A stretch of DNA of 64,000 bases from NCBI GenBank assembly GCA_964611145.1, contig CAZSYM010000009.1, positions 20,617-84,616 on the forward strand. Direction: 5' to 3'. How positions within the stretch are numbered: the stretch's first letter is position 1; every line of letters begins with the position of its first letter. This DNA comes from WFQV01 sp964611145. Lineage in GTDB: Bacteria > Bacteroidota > Ignavibacteria > Ignavibacteriales > Melioribacteraceae. This document shows, one piece after another, positions 38,301 to 43,362 of this stretch. Position numbers and translations under genes: made by a program. The notes below the pieces were generated by a model. That model was not told the DNA's origin. It searched no databases and saw only the letters and a list, made by a program, of their open reading frames with translations.

Positions 38301-38975
38301 AAACGTATCGCTATAAGCCACGTTCACAGAAGAATTGTTTAAATCAGTAATTCTTATCTGGACAGTCGAGCTTGGATTATCCGGGACAGTCCAATCGAAA
38401 GAGCCAAGAGTTGCATCCTCGGATGGAGAAATCGAAGCCCAGAGGTTCCCATCGACCGAATATTCTATTTTTACAAGCTTGATATCGGCGCTTGCTGTCC
38501 AACGAATTGTATAAGTATCATAAACTTGTAACTTGTTAGCGGAAGTAGGAGCATCGACGTCCAATTGGGAAATAGTGAAATTAGCAGCGCTTTGAGCAAT
38601 AATAGTCGGATCCGTCACGTCATAAATACGTATGCGAGCCTCCTGAGTAGAAGTATAATTGTTTTTATCTATCTTCCACTCATATCGACCTGTGCTTGCC
38701 GGAACGGACGAAACCACAGTTTGCCAACTGGTACCCCCCGTTGTAGAAAGTTCTATCCTGACAAATTGCACCTGGGAACTATTCCAAACAATTGTATGCG
38801 TCGTACCGATTTTCCAAGTTTCCGTTCCATTGGGCGAAAGCAATTGAATCGATTTCGCCTTTATCAAATCGGAATTTCCTCTTTTAGCCGGAGCGTTGGT
38901 TTGCGCCCGCGATAATCCGACAAAAGCAAATAATAATACGAAAATACCGAAAGCAAAGAATTTCCGATTCTTCAT
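23337..38975 (-). CDS. Giant repetitive adhesin-like protein with T9SS type A sorting domain
   Basis: About 5,212 residues from ATG 38975. An in-frame TTG at 38981 has AGGAG at better spacing and is a real alternative; residue numbers below count from that TTG. Signal peptide about 1-26 (FAFVGLSRAQ). Residues 45-4706 are 50 tandem Ig-like repeats of about 93 residues, pattern SPNGGE-W-x-G-x-I-x-W ... I-E-Y-S-T-D-N-G-x-x-W ... Y-x-W-x-V-P ... V-R-I-x-D ... D-x-S-D-x-x-F-x-I, close to the Kre9/KNH-type domain. After them come an Fn3-like domain, a dockerin-like segment (about 4910-4970; DFNNDKTIDVTDLNDF), a cohesin-like domain (about 4995-5115) and the sorting domain (YQNYPNPFNP ... GVYIYRF ... 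KKLLLLK). It is presumably exported by T9SS to the surface as a long filament-like adhesin. It is the seventh of seven tightly packed genes behind the GldL-like gene. There is no frameshift. Confidence 0.9.
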   Translation of the reverse strand: MKNRKFFAFGIFVLLFAFVGLSRAQTNAPAKRGNSDLIKAKSIQLLSPNGTETWKIGTTHTIVWNSSQVQFVRIELSTTGGTSWQTVVSSVPASTGRYEWKIDKNNYTSTQEARIRIYDVTDPTIIAQSAANFTISQLDVDAPTSANKLQVYDTYTIRWTASADIKLVKIEYSVDGNLWASISPSEDATLGSFDWTVPDNPSSTVQIRITDLNNSSVNVAYSDTFSIASLSLTSPNGGEEWFSGSYQTIKWLSTNVTSLLIEYSTDNGISWNTVANGVDAGSGNYSWLVPYTPSDEVLVRIRDAAHSNVDDRSDNKFTISSIKVTSPDGGEGWTIGSTQTIKWTTNISGNVKIELSNDGGATYGNNLVSSVSASAGVYSLTVPDIPTRRARIKITSLSNPNIYDESDADFTIGSINVTSPAGGEIWQAATVQKIKWNSKGVVAVAIEYTTDGTTWHSITPVTNAVTGSYAWSIPTSLDGSNIKIRVRDYETGTDIYDVSNPFTITSLRLLTPSGGEAWQAGSTHKIKWSANAAINNVTLQYSTDGGGSWTEIAKNVNAADQVYSWSIPGAISSKQMYVRIINEDNVNITATNSTPFKVGAVKLESPNGGEILFSGHTKSIIWQASSSVDYVRLQYSTDGGNSFITIANAVRATLKDYTWNVPNISTTQARIRISDSFGPEISDTSDANFTIATLRVTSPNGGEGFQPGSVQNITWTSSSISKVKIEFVYDGNSITVASSVDASLGTYSWTVPSTITDNGKIRISSVDSPTFYDTSDDPFKIASLSVLTPNGGEHYQTDSTKTISWSASSNISNINIELSLDGGNSWVTVASDQNAADTYRWSIGNTPSSQALIRVSDANNTNIYDVSDATFSIEHLQLTAPNGGEFLMVDSTVAITWNSSAVTNVKLEYSTNNGFIWNVITASVPASAGSYNWTVPDNSTRQALVRVSDADNPAANIYDQSDTTFTISSLYLVSPNGGESYAVNSVQTIKWLAYSSVATVKLEYSTNNGNSWNLISDAVTASNQSYNWTIPNSVTTNALIRITDNGNTEVYDISDNTFSIGGMSLTSPNGGERWQVGSIHAITWHNISSILLLQIDYSTDNGATWTNIANNVDATTESYNWTVPNKLTSQALIRLTDVNHPTVQDESDATFTIADLTVTTPNGGEALKVGENYAITWQSSNIPLVDIEYSSDNGATWSAIATGINASLQLYNWSVPTSPTSTGLIRITDSQHNEINDISDANFSIISLSLTSPNGGEAWQIGDRKQITWTHGGVSTIKIEYSSDNGSNWNTIVQNVNADDLSYNWTVPNSPSASYLVKITDETRSDIYDVSSANFTVGAITVTQPNGSSNWKSGTTNEIKWTATDGLGIVNLAYSTDNGTTWNVIANSVPASSQSYYWTIPGNISSATSKVKISHGVSGSEISATSNAFTINSLQLTSPNGGEYFQAGTTEKIEWNSSVVNSIDIEYSTNKGSSWQSIVNSYPATNGFYNWNVPSNLSTTQALVRIKDANNSSILDSSDAVFKIGWVKLFVPTADSVWQSGKSFDVVWDASSSVKLVRLDYSTDFGTSWNVISSAATASADTFRWSIPSGIASNQMKVRISDAQSSLGIIAVSDAFTVLTLNVVSPNGGESWQAGSTHNITWNGSGSLISQIDIFYSTDDGSTWTSIANNVAASSGSYSWKVPNKVSSQAKIKIVDSHNKRIYDVSDDNFTINTIEITSPVSGTEFQTGMSEVIKWAASNINNVRIEYSTDNGGTWNTIVSSVAASLGKYEWTVPAGAATNQAKVRIYSVDDNSVGDESDLFKIKTLNLISPAGGEIWQAASAHNVTWNAQLVGNVDLKYSTDGGKTWNALATNIDASLGTYSWTLPANVSTTNAFVKVFETGNTDIVDSNGTPFSIGNLAVTSPVTGNELQAGGSFTIKWDAASVQNIKIEYSLDNGGTWNTIVSSIAASLGEYSWNVPSTAYSTQAVIRITSVEDPTFSDLSDIFKIKLLQVSSPNGGEVLQSGATAKIKWSSQLVNNINIYYSSDGGANWHAVASGINASSGSYDWNVPAGVTTSNAFVKVVDASNSQISDTSDASFTIGALTVTAPLTGDIMQAGKTFTIKWSNNGLANVKIEYSTDNGTNWKEIIASIAADLGQYLWTVPQGISSKQAKIKLTSVSDPNFNAESGIFTIKNLQLTAPKGGEVWHAGSTQQIKWNAGEINQISIYYTTNAGKLWTQLAVNVNASAGSYDWSIPATMNTTEGYVKIIDVSNASILDSSSSAFTIASLSLTSPTASSEWQAGETYQITWTSSSVSNLKLEYSTDNGGTWNTIVNSLNASLGAYSWKVPSNISTNQALVKASAVSDPTFYDSSPTFEIKRLELTSPNGGEYWLAGTSQNITWISGQVNLVSIYYSTDGGNTFGTIAENVSAAGGKYTWNIPATVTSNSALVKIIDVNNSAVKARSSNLFTISILAITSPTTGDEWQAGTKRTIKWSASNAGNITLEYSLDGSNWQSITSVNSDAQLFDWTLPSTISSASAFIRATSEYSNNVRSVSKAFAIKKLDLLTPDGNEKWLAGTSHNITWSSGAVASVNIYVSTNDGSTWTSVKKNQSASAGQYTWNVPSNISTNEALIKIEDASNSNITDISSNVFSISSLALTYPTGGERLQEGKTYSITWDGASTFNEVKLEYSTDGGTNWITIVNATPSSNHSYNWTVPSGIATSRARVRVIDLPDENFASSSADFTIVNLKLTAPVGGEYLQSGKNATITWQSTLVNNVTLEYSVDGGSSWNTIITGQNASLGSYVWNIPAGVASDNAVIKISDDLNASISSQSSANFRIGDVLVKSPNGGELLNAGTTTTITWQNSSNINNVKIEYSTDNGTTWNSIIDNTPADGSYDWAIPSSVTSDKCLIRISDAESSLGIYDVSDNPFIIDALILTAPNGGENFKVASTQKITWQSVSSISKVKLEYKLGNGSWNLIANNVAASSGSYDWLIPNAPSDSVYVRVSDPNNPSFSDVSADAFRIADVAVIQPNGNEKWQTGTAHEIKWRNSSNVDSVDIYYSVTAGSWNFIAREKATAGKYSWTTPAVPSTKYLIKVQDAIAGATVADSSDANFTLSKIEFLVSYSGRKILAGSTHLLQWESSSDIDTLELRYSIDGGSTWNLIARLKGSVQQYSWKVPYGISTDKAMFSLRDFHNPEIGDTTVTFTITSSKILLTQPNGGESLINGSQYQIKWTADASINTVRLELSTDDGASWADTIASAISASDGAYTWLVPSNIATSTARIKVVDELNQFIADSSDASFTIGGLRLVAPSGGEHWQGGTTQNIVWTASSNIANIKIEFSSDNGSTWQTIVSSTPANAGSYAWTLPNISSTKSLVKISDVTSAQITASSASAFTISLLKLTSPNGGEDIQVGKTWTITWVNSDDISKIMLEYSKDNINWNPITSQPVDASQGQYSWDVSGISCSKTNYIRISDFADSRIYDINDANFTLKQLEITIPNGGENWEVQSSHQIEWDYCNVDSVILEYSLNGGVSWVKIDTVKANSMKYMWTLPKDTSTLAVVRIKDYDNPSINVTSNKFNIYTPSLALISPNGGENFQAGKRIKIKWNSSWISALKIEYSFDDGAHWKALENSYPADSQYYYWTLPDTATTQGRVKLTDVANPSIVDSSVSPFKISRLRIISPIGGEFWVSGTTHKIKWKSEGSISTVSLKYTLDGKTWYAVPGGNTLSASADSFAWNIGQNLSSAVAKVKVVALEGDSVEAVSPDVFKIGWINVTLPAGGEILQANKYTPIQWKKSTSITSIKIDLWDVSKKAKTNIVTVNKDTTLYSWLVSKDLDIDSAKIIVSDEESNYKIADTSNVFSIRTLRITAPDSNTNWRAGTKHQIKWTCSSLIDSVTLEFSTDKGATWNLITSKPLKASVLKYDWDIPQKISSDNCYVRITQKNNVAMQDTSALFTIYTPSLKVLSPNGNEYLTAGHNVRIKWEAGFVTSLVLEFSSDNGNTWDTLASPVNATTGYYDWSIPNNLSVTQGLIRIQDFSDPNRYDVSDGTFTIGWIKVSAPSSGSHFRTGLPMTINWTASNSVGSVDIYYAMAGDTIPIFTNVLPSLGTKTWTDLPSVATDSLKIIVFDSNSKKKLFGASDYVSVSILNVTYPNGGEFLTSGGKTKITWTASSNISRVKIRRFTRKDGWSIITPSAVATAGSYEWTIPSTLISDSVLIEVSDVQYPNVADTSDAVFRVGSLKLLSLRNGERIRENTNYKVTWSASSNIKTIELAYKTSTGNTWSPIAVLPADSFYVWKIPATPSNDCYIRVRDVNNTTLYDTNATPFTIARLKLTSPVGGEYFQAGTDRSYYIKFEKQFVDHIKLEYTRDYTANPVKWETILIPTTTGTEYEWSELKNMGLNDASDKYKIRVVDMDYPDVADTVDAPVTVSYLRLVAPNGGGSEKIGTRYDVQWFASSSTIKNVNLAIKTSKDPDYGVPINANPISAADLSYVWNILTKADPKVQMKIYDADHPEIYDESDSSFIISSISLTSPDGGERWQIGKTYPITWTSEYIDKVILQYNLTGKDEDWQNVPNAGYQSSSSGSGSFNWYLEDGVVFPTDNAKVRIISSQFSNIRDTSSHNFSIVRLRVTEPNTRIAWNNGSTQKISWDSDKLDSVRIFLDFGSGGALLPIAGPISATKDNPYMWTVPQGIATNKARIIVRDYIDASIADTSDAEFVIGPAPVITIPERYQGGIIKIIWNFDTPGEKLQITGLDWKFSNANTFTSGGTGLIISQNEYTGPVIDDTIKWNSRSYVDKFEGFIDIKVTFHSEFNVDYVLEKDSVKIDNKAPEFKNSSVKIIQNPFLYGWDKVLITWNTAVDSSRPVVVSLSSSESALNNVGTVGDSLIVRDLKTATIYDFKINVTDALGNTESYSHSFTTYNLADFNNDKTIDVTDLNDFVAAWSSKDSVYGADMYPYVGDFPYVEVNGDMELAIEDMVTFVNMWYYDKIHLALPKRAFNMAGIIPDERQQIQFRKGENILTIPIDISDVKQNLSSFSIKMNYDNSVFDIDSVRFEGAVNENNIALVYNDSARGILYVDFAELGGNVTAKRYSLKAKVKANLDRFNPTDSVFVEYSGLNKAGNKVFAKNVVYSLKQIPDKYKLYQNYPNPFNPATAIEYDLPKPSHVTLTIYNILGQRVATLVNKVQKEGSYRVILDASKISGGLSTGVYIYRFTAGKFSQTKKLLLLK
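24864..38849 (-). repeat. Fifty tandem ~280-bp coding repeats (Ig-like domains)
   Basis: Counting by the recurring F-x-I / SPNGGE boundary, I parse exactly 50 repeats over 4,662 residues (mean 93.2). Repeats are diverged rather than near-identical; the best conserved positions are SPNGGE, the I-x-W strand, YSTDNG-x-x-W, Y-x-W-x-V/I-P and D-x-SD. Repeats 34, 41, 44 and 46-50 are the most altered, at the membrane-proximal end before the Fn3/dockerin region. Confidence 0.85.
31068..33836 (-). repeat. Higher-order two-domain repeat inside the adhesin (repeats 19-28)
   Basis: Ten consecutive repeats alternate strictly between two subtypes. Odd repeats (19, 21, 23, 25, 27) start SP-x-x-G with QAG, mostly have IEYSTDNGGTWNTIV-SIAASLG or a variant, and all end in IK. 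Even repeats (20, 22, 24, 26, 28) start SPNGGE-like, mostly have YYSTDGG, N-x-SAGSYDW, A-x-VKI-x-D-x-x-N, and end IG, IA or IS. The block is 923 residues, five copies of a roughly 185-residue dimer, consistent with duplication of a two-domain unit. Confidence 0.7.
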
Positions 38976-38997
38976 AATCAAAGCGCTCTCCTAAACT

Positions 38998-40416
38998 TTA
39001 ATAATTTATCTTTATTATTGGCGAAAAAACAATATAAGTGTCCCTGCGGAAAAACGGCATACGAGACTTGGAAATTCCGAAAGAGGTAAAGAACTTAAAA
39101 TCCAATCCTATTACATTGCTCAGAAGAAAATGAGCTTTTATACCGGCATAACCGTAACTTTTTGTAATATTGTAGCTGAATTGAGTAGCAATATCATGAA
39201 TCAGCAAACCCGTATATTCGCTCAACCCCACATCCACACTAATCATATGCTCGAAATTTCCAGAAGGAGAAGGATTTACTTCTATCAAGTCGCTAACCTT
39301 AGGATCTAGCAGATAATGATAAACATCATAGCTTGTTAAACCCAAGGAAGCATAAAACCAACCAAGATTCATGATTTCCAAAATATCATTGTAACGAGCA
39401 ACAAAACTGACAAAATTCCTGTTGGCATAAAACTGCGATTTGTAGCTAAGATTATAATTGGACGTTTTATACGTAGTAATGGAAAACATTCCCGTAAGGG
39501 TTAAATCAAGGTTATCCAATTCATGTGTAAACAATCGGAAAGGATTGCCAAATATCTTAAAATAAATGTTCGAACCAGAGTGAAAAAGTCGAGGTCCATA
39601 ATCGTCTTTGTTAAATTCAAGCATGGTTTGACGGACGGGAATACCGTAGCCAATTTCAACAGAATACGACAAGTACGGCTCGTTATTTTTCAGATGGTCG
39701 ATATAAGAAACCCTCACTCCCGGGAAAATATCGGGATAATACCACCCCGGAAAGAGAATATAATCATTTCCCCACTTACTAAAGAAAGAAACCAAATATT
39801 TATTTTTGTCTGCCGTAGTAATGCTCCAAAATTGCACATAAGGATCGAAGAGCGTCATATACAAATCAAAATTATAAGCCTGTTTATTCCCGAAAGGTTC
39901 CTTTGTCAAATCGGTATATGCATAAAATTGTTCTTTCAAATCATTATAAATGGTTTCGCCCAAAATATCTTTTATAAACACATAATCATTAATGGGGTCA
40001 AAAAAGTATTCCCGAACGGTCTCCGGTTCTTTTGAAGAATCAATAGCGGCAACTTTCTTTTCGGTAAAGAATCTTAACTGGTCTATCTCGTCATCATAAT
40101 ACCTTTTCCTCAATTCAATAAAGACATTACCCGCATAAATCTCTTCCGTTTTCTTCAAAAGTTCTTCACGCGTAGGTTTTTTCCCATTTATCAACAAGCC
40201 ATTGTTCACAATAAATCTATTAAATATCTCCCTTACATAGATAGGATCGGTAACATACCATTTATTCTTAAGATCATTGAAAGCTATTGTATTATATTCC
40301 AGATTACGGTAGATTTTTTCCAATCGCTTTATTTTTAAGCTATCTGTCTTTTCTTGTGCGGAGAGATTTCCTCCCCATACCAACAAACCTAAAAGGATAC
40401 TTGTAACAATTTTCAT
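38998..40416 (-). CDS. Outer-membrane module protein B2 (duplicated A-B pair), unknown family
   Basis: A 472-residue secreted protein (signal peptide 1-20, WGGNLSAQ). The N-terminal domain (about 25-130) is marked by YRNLEYNTIAFNDLKNKW, REIFNRFIVN and LRKRYYDDEID. The C-terminal half is strand-rich, with alternating aromatics, and ends in VFSPIIKINY, as in an outer-membrane barrel. It is a clear paralogue of B1 (41960-43360), sharing the same opening, the RYYDDEI motif and the same last residues. It lies 15 nt after A2 and 16-22 nt before the adhesin. A role in adhesin export or anchoring, as SprF serves SprB, is inference from position. Confidence 0.65.
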   Translation of the reverse strand: MKIVTSILLGLLVWGGNLSAQEKTDSLKIKRLEKIYRNLEYNTIAFNDLKNKWYVTDPIYVREIFNRFIVNNGLLINGKKPTREELLKKTEEIYAGNVFIELRKRYYDDEIDQLRFFTEKKVAAIDSSKEPETVREYFFDPINDYVFIKDILGETIYNDLKEQFYAYTDLTKEPFGNKQAYNFDLYMTLFDPYVQFWSITTADKNKYLVSFFSKWGNDYILFPGWYYPDIFPGVRVSYIDHLKNNEPYLSYSVEIGYGIPVRQTMLEFNKDDYGPRLFHSGSNIYFKIFGNPFRLFTHELDNLDLTLTGMFSITTYKTSNYNLSYKSQFYANRNFVSFVARYNDILEIMNLGWFYASLGLTSYDVYHYLLDPKVSDLIEVNPSPSGNFEHMISVDVGLSEYTGLLIHDIATQFSYNITKSYGYAGIKAHFLLSNVIGLDFKFFTSFGISKSRMPFFRRDTYIVFSPIIKINY

Positions 40417-40431
40417 CTTTATTTCCCGTGT

Positions 40432-41952
40432 TTAAAAACCAAAGCGATAATTAAGTCCAATCATGGTACTTTTAGCATTTTCCCACGGTCGTACTTTCCG
40501 AAACAAAGGTTCCGTAATATAAGAAGCGGTAAAACGAACAACGTGATTGGGCTTTAACTTCAACAATTGTAACCAAAAGTCAAACTTTAATATGCTATCG
40601 TACAGTCTCATATTTGCGGCAAACAATTGATTCCCCTTCGGGACGAAATTAATATAAAGCTTAAAATATGGTTGAAATTGATTGTAAACCAAACTCGTAG
40701 CGACTCTCCCTCTATAATAAACAGCTTTATTCACGTTGTAACGTCCCACTCCAACATCAAAACGCATGCGGAGATTTCTTTCTTGATTTGTGTTCCAATA
40801 AAAAGACATGGTAAAAAACATCTGAGTAAAAGAGAAATAGGCGGTAGAACTATCCGATGGTCCAAAAGTAACGTACGGATTTTCGTAATCTTCCGTACCA
40901 GATGCAAAATAAAAGTTGAGAAAAGGTAATCCGAAAGCTCGCGTGGTTTTAATATCCATAACCACACCGGAACCCACATTCAAATGCGGACGTTCTGAAA
41001 AGACAAAAGGCAAGCTGGTAACCAAAGAAGCGGTATTGAGTCTGAAACGTCCCAAAATACGAGCATCAATTATAAAATCTTTCCTTACATTACGCTTGGC
41101 ACCAGAAAGAAAAATTAAAGAACGAATTCCCGCACTCATTGTCATATTTTGAAAAGGAAGAAGGTTCAACAATTCATTTTTCCAATTTAACTCCGCACTA
41201 ATGGAATTATTATCCCACTGCATAAATTTACTATAGAAAAATGTCAATGTGGAAAAATCATAGCTAACCTTGTAAGGATTATTAGCGCCACCGGCAGCTT
41301 TGGAACCAGGACGGATAAAACGACGAGAACGTCCTTTCTTACTTTGCGTATCCTTGGGATACATATGCGGACTATTGGCATACATAAAGTTCAGATAATC
41401 CAAATTATCGGGTGCCGAAATTCCTTTGCTTTTATGAACCTCTTTATCCACGTGAATCTTCAACAAAGTTTGAGGAGTATTTTCTTTCAGGAGTTGTTTT
41501 AATTTATCCAAAAGTTTGTTGTAAATCGCTCGATGATTAAAATAAAGAAGCTGCAAATCCTCAAAATCCAATACTATTTCCACTTTCGGTTGAGCTTCGG
41601 TAGCATTTTGAAAAAATTTCTGTCCCCCGCCCACAGAAGGCGGAATAACTTCTTTAATCAATATAAGGACAGGGTCATTAAAATCTATATTTTCCGGCAT
41701 ATAGATAAATTCATATTTTACCCCTTCCATCAGCTCGAAACTGAATTTAGTCCCGTCTTTACGAGGAATATTTTGAAAAGGCTTTACTTCTTCGGCTTTC
41801 AAAGGTTCAAACGATACTTCCCAAAGATTTAAATATGTATTATCCTCTTTAATCTTTTTGTTTATTTTCTCGAATAATTTGTCAACCGTTTGAGCATTAA
41901 GAAGAAGAGGCAATAAAAACAAAAAGATTACACGTAAGAAAATTCTTCTCAT
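40432..41952 (-). CDS. Outer-membrane module protein A2 (duplicated A-B pair), unknown family
   Basis: A 506-residue protein with signal peptide (about 1-20, LLPLLLNAQ). The N-terminal 190 residues form a mixed domain containing SVGGGQKFF; then comes a conserved segment (ISAPDNLDYLNFMYAN) and a strand-rich barrel-like half with TTRAFGLPFLNFYFASG, YFSFTQMFFTMSFYW and the end RPWENAKSTMIGLNYRFGF. Each of these motifs recurs in A1 (43363-44868) at the same place, so A1 and A2 are paralogues. Terminal Phe fits an outer-membrane barrel. It is 7 nt after B1 and 15 nt before B2. Confidence 0.65.
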   Translation of the reverse strand: MRRIFLRVIFLFLLPLLLNAQTVDKLFEKINKKIKEDNTYLNLWEVSFEPLKAEEVKPFQNIPRKDGTKFSFELMEGVKYEFIYMPENIDFNDPVLILIKEVIPPSVGGGQKFFQNATEAQPKVEIVLDFEDLQLLYFNHRAIYNKLLDKLKQLLKENTPQTLLKIHVDKEVHKSKGISAPDNLDYLNFMYANSPHMYPKDTQSKKGRSRRFIRPGSKAAGGANNPYKVSYDFSTLTFFYSKFMQWDNNSISAELNWKNELLNLLPFQNMTMSAGIRSLIFLSGAKRNVRKDFIIDARILGRFRLNTASLVTSLPFVFSERPHLNVGSGVVMDIKTTRAFGLPFLNFYFASGTEDYENPYVTFGPSDSSTAYFSFTQMFFTMSFYWNTNQERNLRMRFDVGVGRYNVNKAVYYRGRVATSLVYNQFQPYFKLYINFVPKGNQLFAANMRLYDSILKFDFWLQLLKLKPNHVVRFTASYITEPLFRKVRPWENAKSTMIGLNYRFGF

Positions 41953-41959
41953 AATTATT

Positions 41960-43360
41960 TCAGTAATTTATTTTAAGAATCGGGGAAAATACGAAATAAG
42001 TATCGGTGCGCCATGGGATTTTCGCACGGTCATAACCGAAAGTCTGATAATATCTTACATCCAAACCAAAGGTATCGCTGATAGTGAACAAGGCTTTAAT
42101 TCCAGCAAGAGAATAATTATCCACAAAATTATAAGCCACCAGCAAATTAAAGTCATACTGTATCAAACCACCATATTTCTCAATACCCAGTTCAGTAAAG
42201 GCATAGTGAGTATATTTATCAATAAAATCCTTCTTTGCTTCCAAATCATTAACAGACTCCGTGGTAGGATCAAGTTCCAAATGATAAACGTCATGGGTAG
42301 CTACTCCTAAACCCGCTTTGAAAAGTCCCAGATTAAAAATATTAAACATTTTCCTTTTAAAAAATTTAAAAACAAGAAAATCCTTGAAAGAATAAAAATC
42401 CAGCTTGTAAGGTTTTCCATAATCATAGTATTTATAATTAAAGACATTATAGTCAAATTCAATATCCATATACAAATTATGAATACTGGGGAACAAAGTT
42501 TCAAAAGGTTGTCCTGCAAGCTTAACGTAAAAATCCTGTCCCGATTTAAACAAGCGAACATTTTTGGGCAAAGTGGTAAGATAGGGAGTATTAGAAGGGG
42601 TACCAACTCCAACAGCGACTTCGTAAGAATAGTCCTTCGGGTCGCTTGAAACCACATCGTAATAAGTCAGTTTCATTCCTCCAATATAATTTCGCAGATG
42701 CCATGCGGGCAAACCTATTTCGTCACATCCCCATTTCCCGAAAACGGAAATCAAATATTTGTTTTTCTGCTTAGAAGTAGTTGACCAAAACATCAGCTCG
42801 GGATTAAGCAAATCCAAATAGATATCGTAATAATATCCCGCTTTTACATCAAAAACCTTTTTGGTTATCCCGCTAAAGAAATAACTTTTTTCCTGTAATT
42901 TTTTATACAGCCTATTGCCTATAATAGAACGTAAATAAAAACCGTCATCAACGGAATCAACTAATAAGCGGGGATTTTGCTTTGCAATCTCCGTATATGG
43001 GACGAAAGCAAAATATTCAATCTCGTCATCATAATAACGTTTACGCAACAAAATCAAAACATTACCTTCTTGAATCTGGGAAGTTTTCATACGTATTTGA
43101 GCAATAGAAAGTTTTTTCCCTTTTTCTCTCAAAGCATCATGAACAATAAAACGATTATAAACCTCACGGATAAGCATTGGGTCAGATATGATCCATTTGT
43201 TTTTTAAATCATTAAAAGCAATCGTATTGTATTCCAAATTCGAATAAATATTTATCAGATTACTTACTTCGATATCTTCTTTGTCTTTCTGTTGAGCAAA
43301 AAAACGGGTATTTAGAAAACTTACAAGCAATAGACCAAATAAAATCATTTTAACTTTCAT
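41960..43360 (-). CDS. Outer-membrane module protein B1 (duplicated A-B pair), unknown family
   Basis: A 466-residue protein with signal peptide (ending near residue 22, FLNTRFFAQ). The N-terminal domain carries YSNLEYNTIAFNDLKNKW, REVYNRFIVH and LRKRYYDDEIEY, almost word for word as in B2. A second conserved stretch FGKWGCDEIGLP matches FSKWGNDYILFP in B2. The C-terminal half is barrel-like and ends FVFSPILKINY. It starts 2 nt after A1 and ends 7 nt before A2. I first considered GldN because of the neighbours, but the sequence does not show GldN motifs. Confidence 0.65.
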   Translation of the reverse strand: MKVKMILFGLLLVSFLNTRFFAQQKDKEDIEVSNLINIYSNLEYNTIAFNDLKNKWIISDPMLIREVYNRFIVHDALREKGKKLSIAQIRMKTSQIQEGNVLILLRKRYYDDEIEYFAFVPYTEIAKQNPRLLVDSVDDGFYLRSIIGNRLYKKLQEKSYFFSGITKKVFDVKAGYYYDIYLDLLNPELMFWSTTSKQKNKYLISVFGKWGCDEIGLPAWHLRNYIGGMKLTYYDVVSSDPKDYSYEVAVGVGTPSNTPYLTTLPKNVRLFKSGQDFYVKLAGQPFETLFPSIHNLYMDIEFDYNVFNYKYYDYGKPYKLDFYSFKDFLVFKFFKRKMFNIFNLGLFKAGLGVATHDVYHLELDPTTESVNDLEAKKDFIDKYTHYAFTELGIEKYGGLIQYDFNLLVAYNFVDNYSLAGIKALFTISDTFGLDVRYYQTFGYDRAKIPWRTDTYFVFSPILKINY

Positions 43361-43362
43361 AC

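Noticed and set aside
24864..38849. A CRISPR-like or satellite repeat array
   Set aside because: Repeat period (about 280 bp) is in one continuous reading frame, and variation follows codon structure; these are protein domains.
38998..43360. B1 and B2 as GldN/PorN
   Set aside because: Neighbour position suggests it, but the known GldN motifs are not seen and the C-terminal barrel-like half does not fit.
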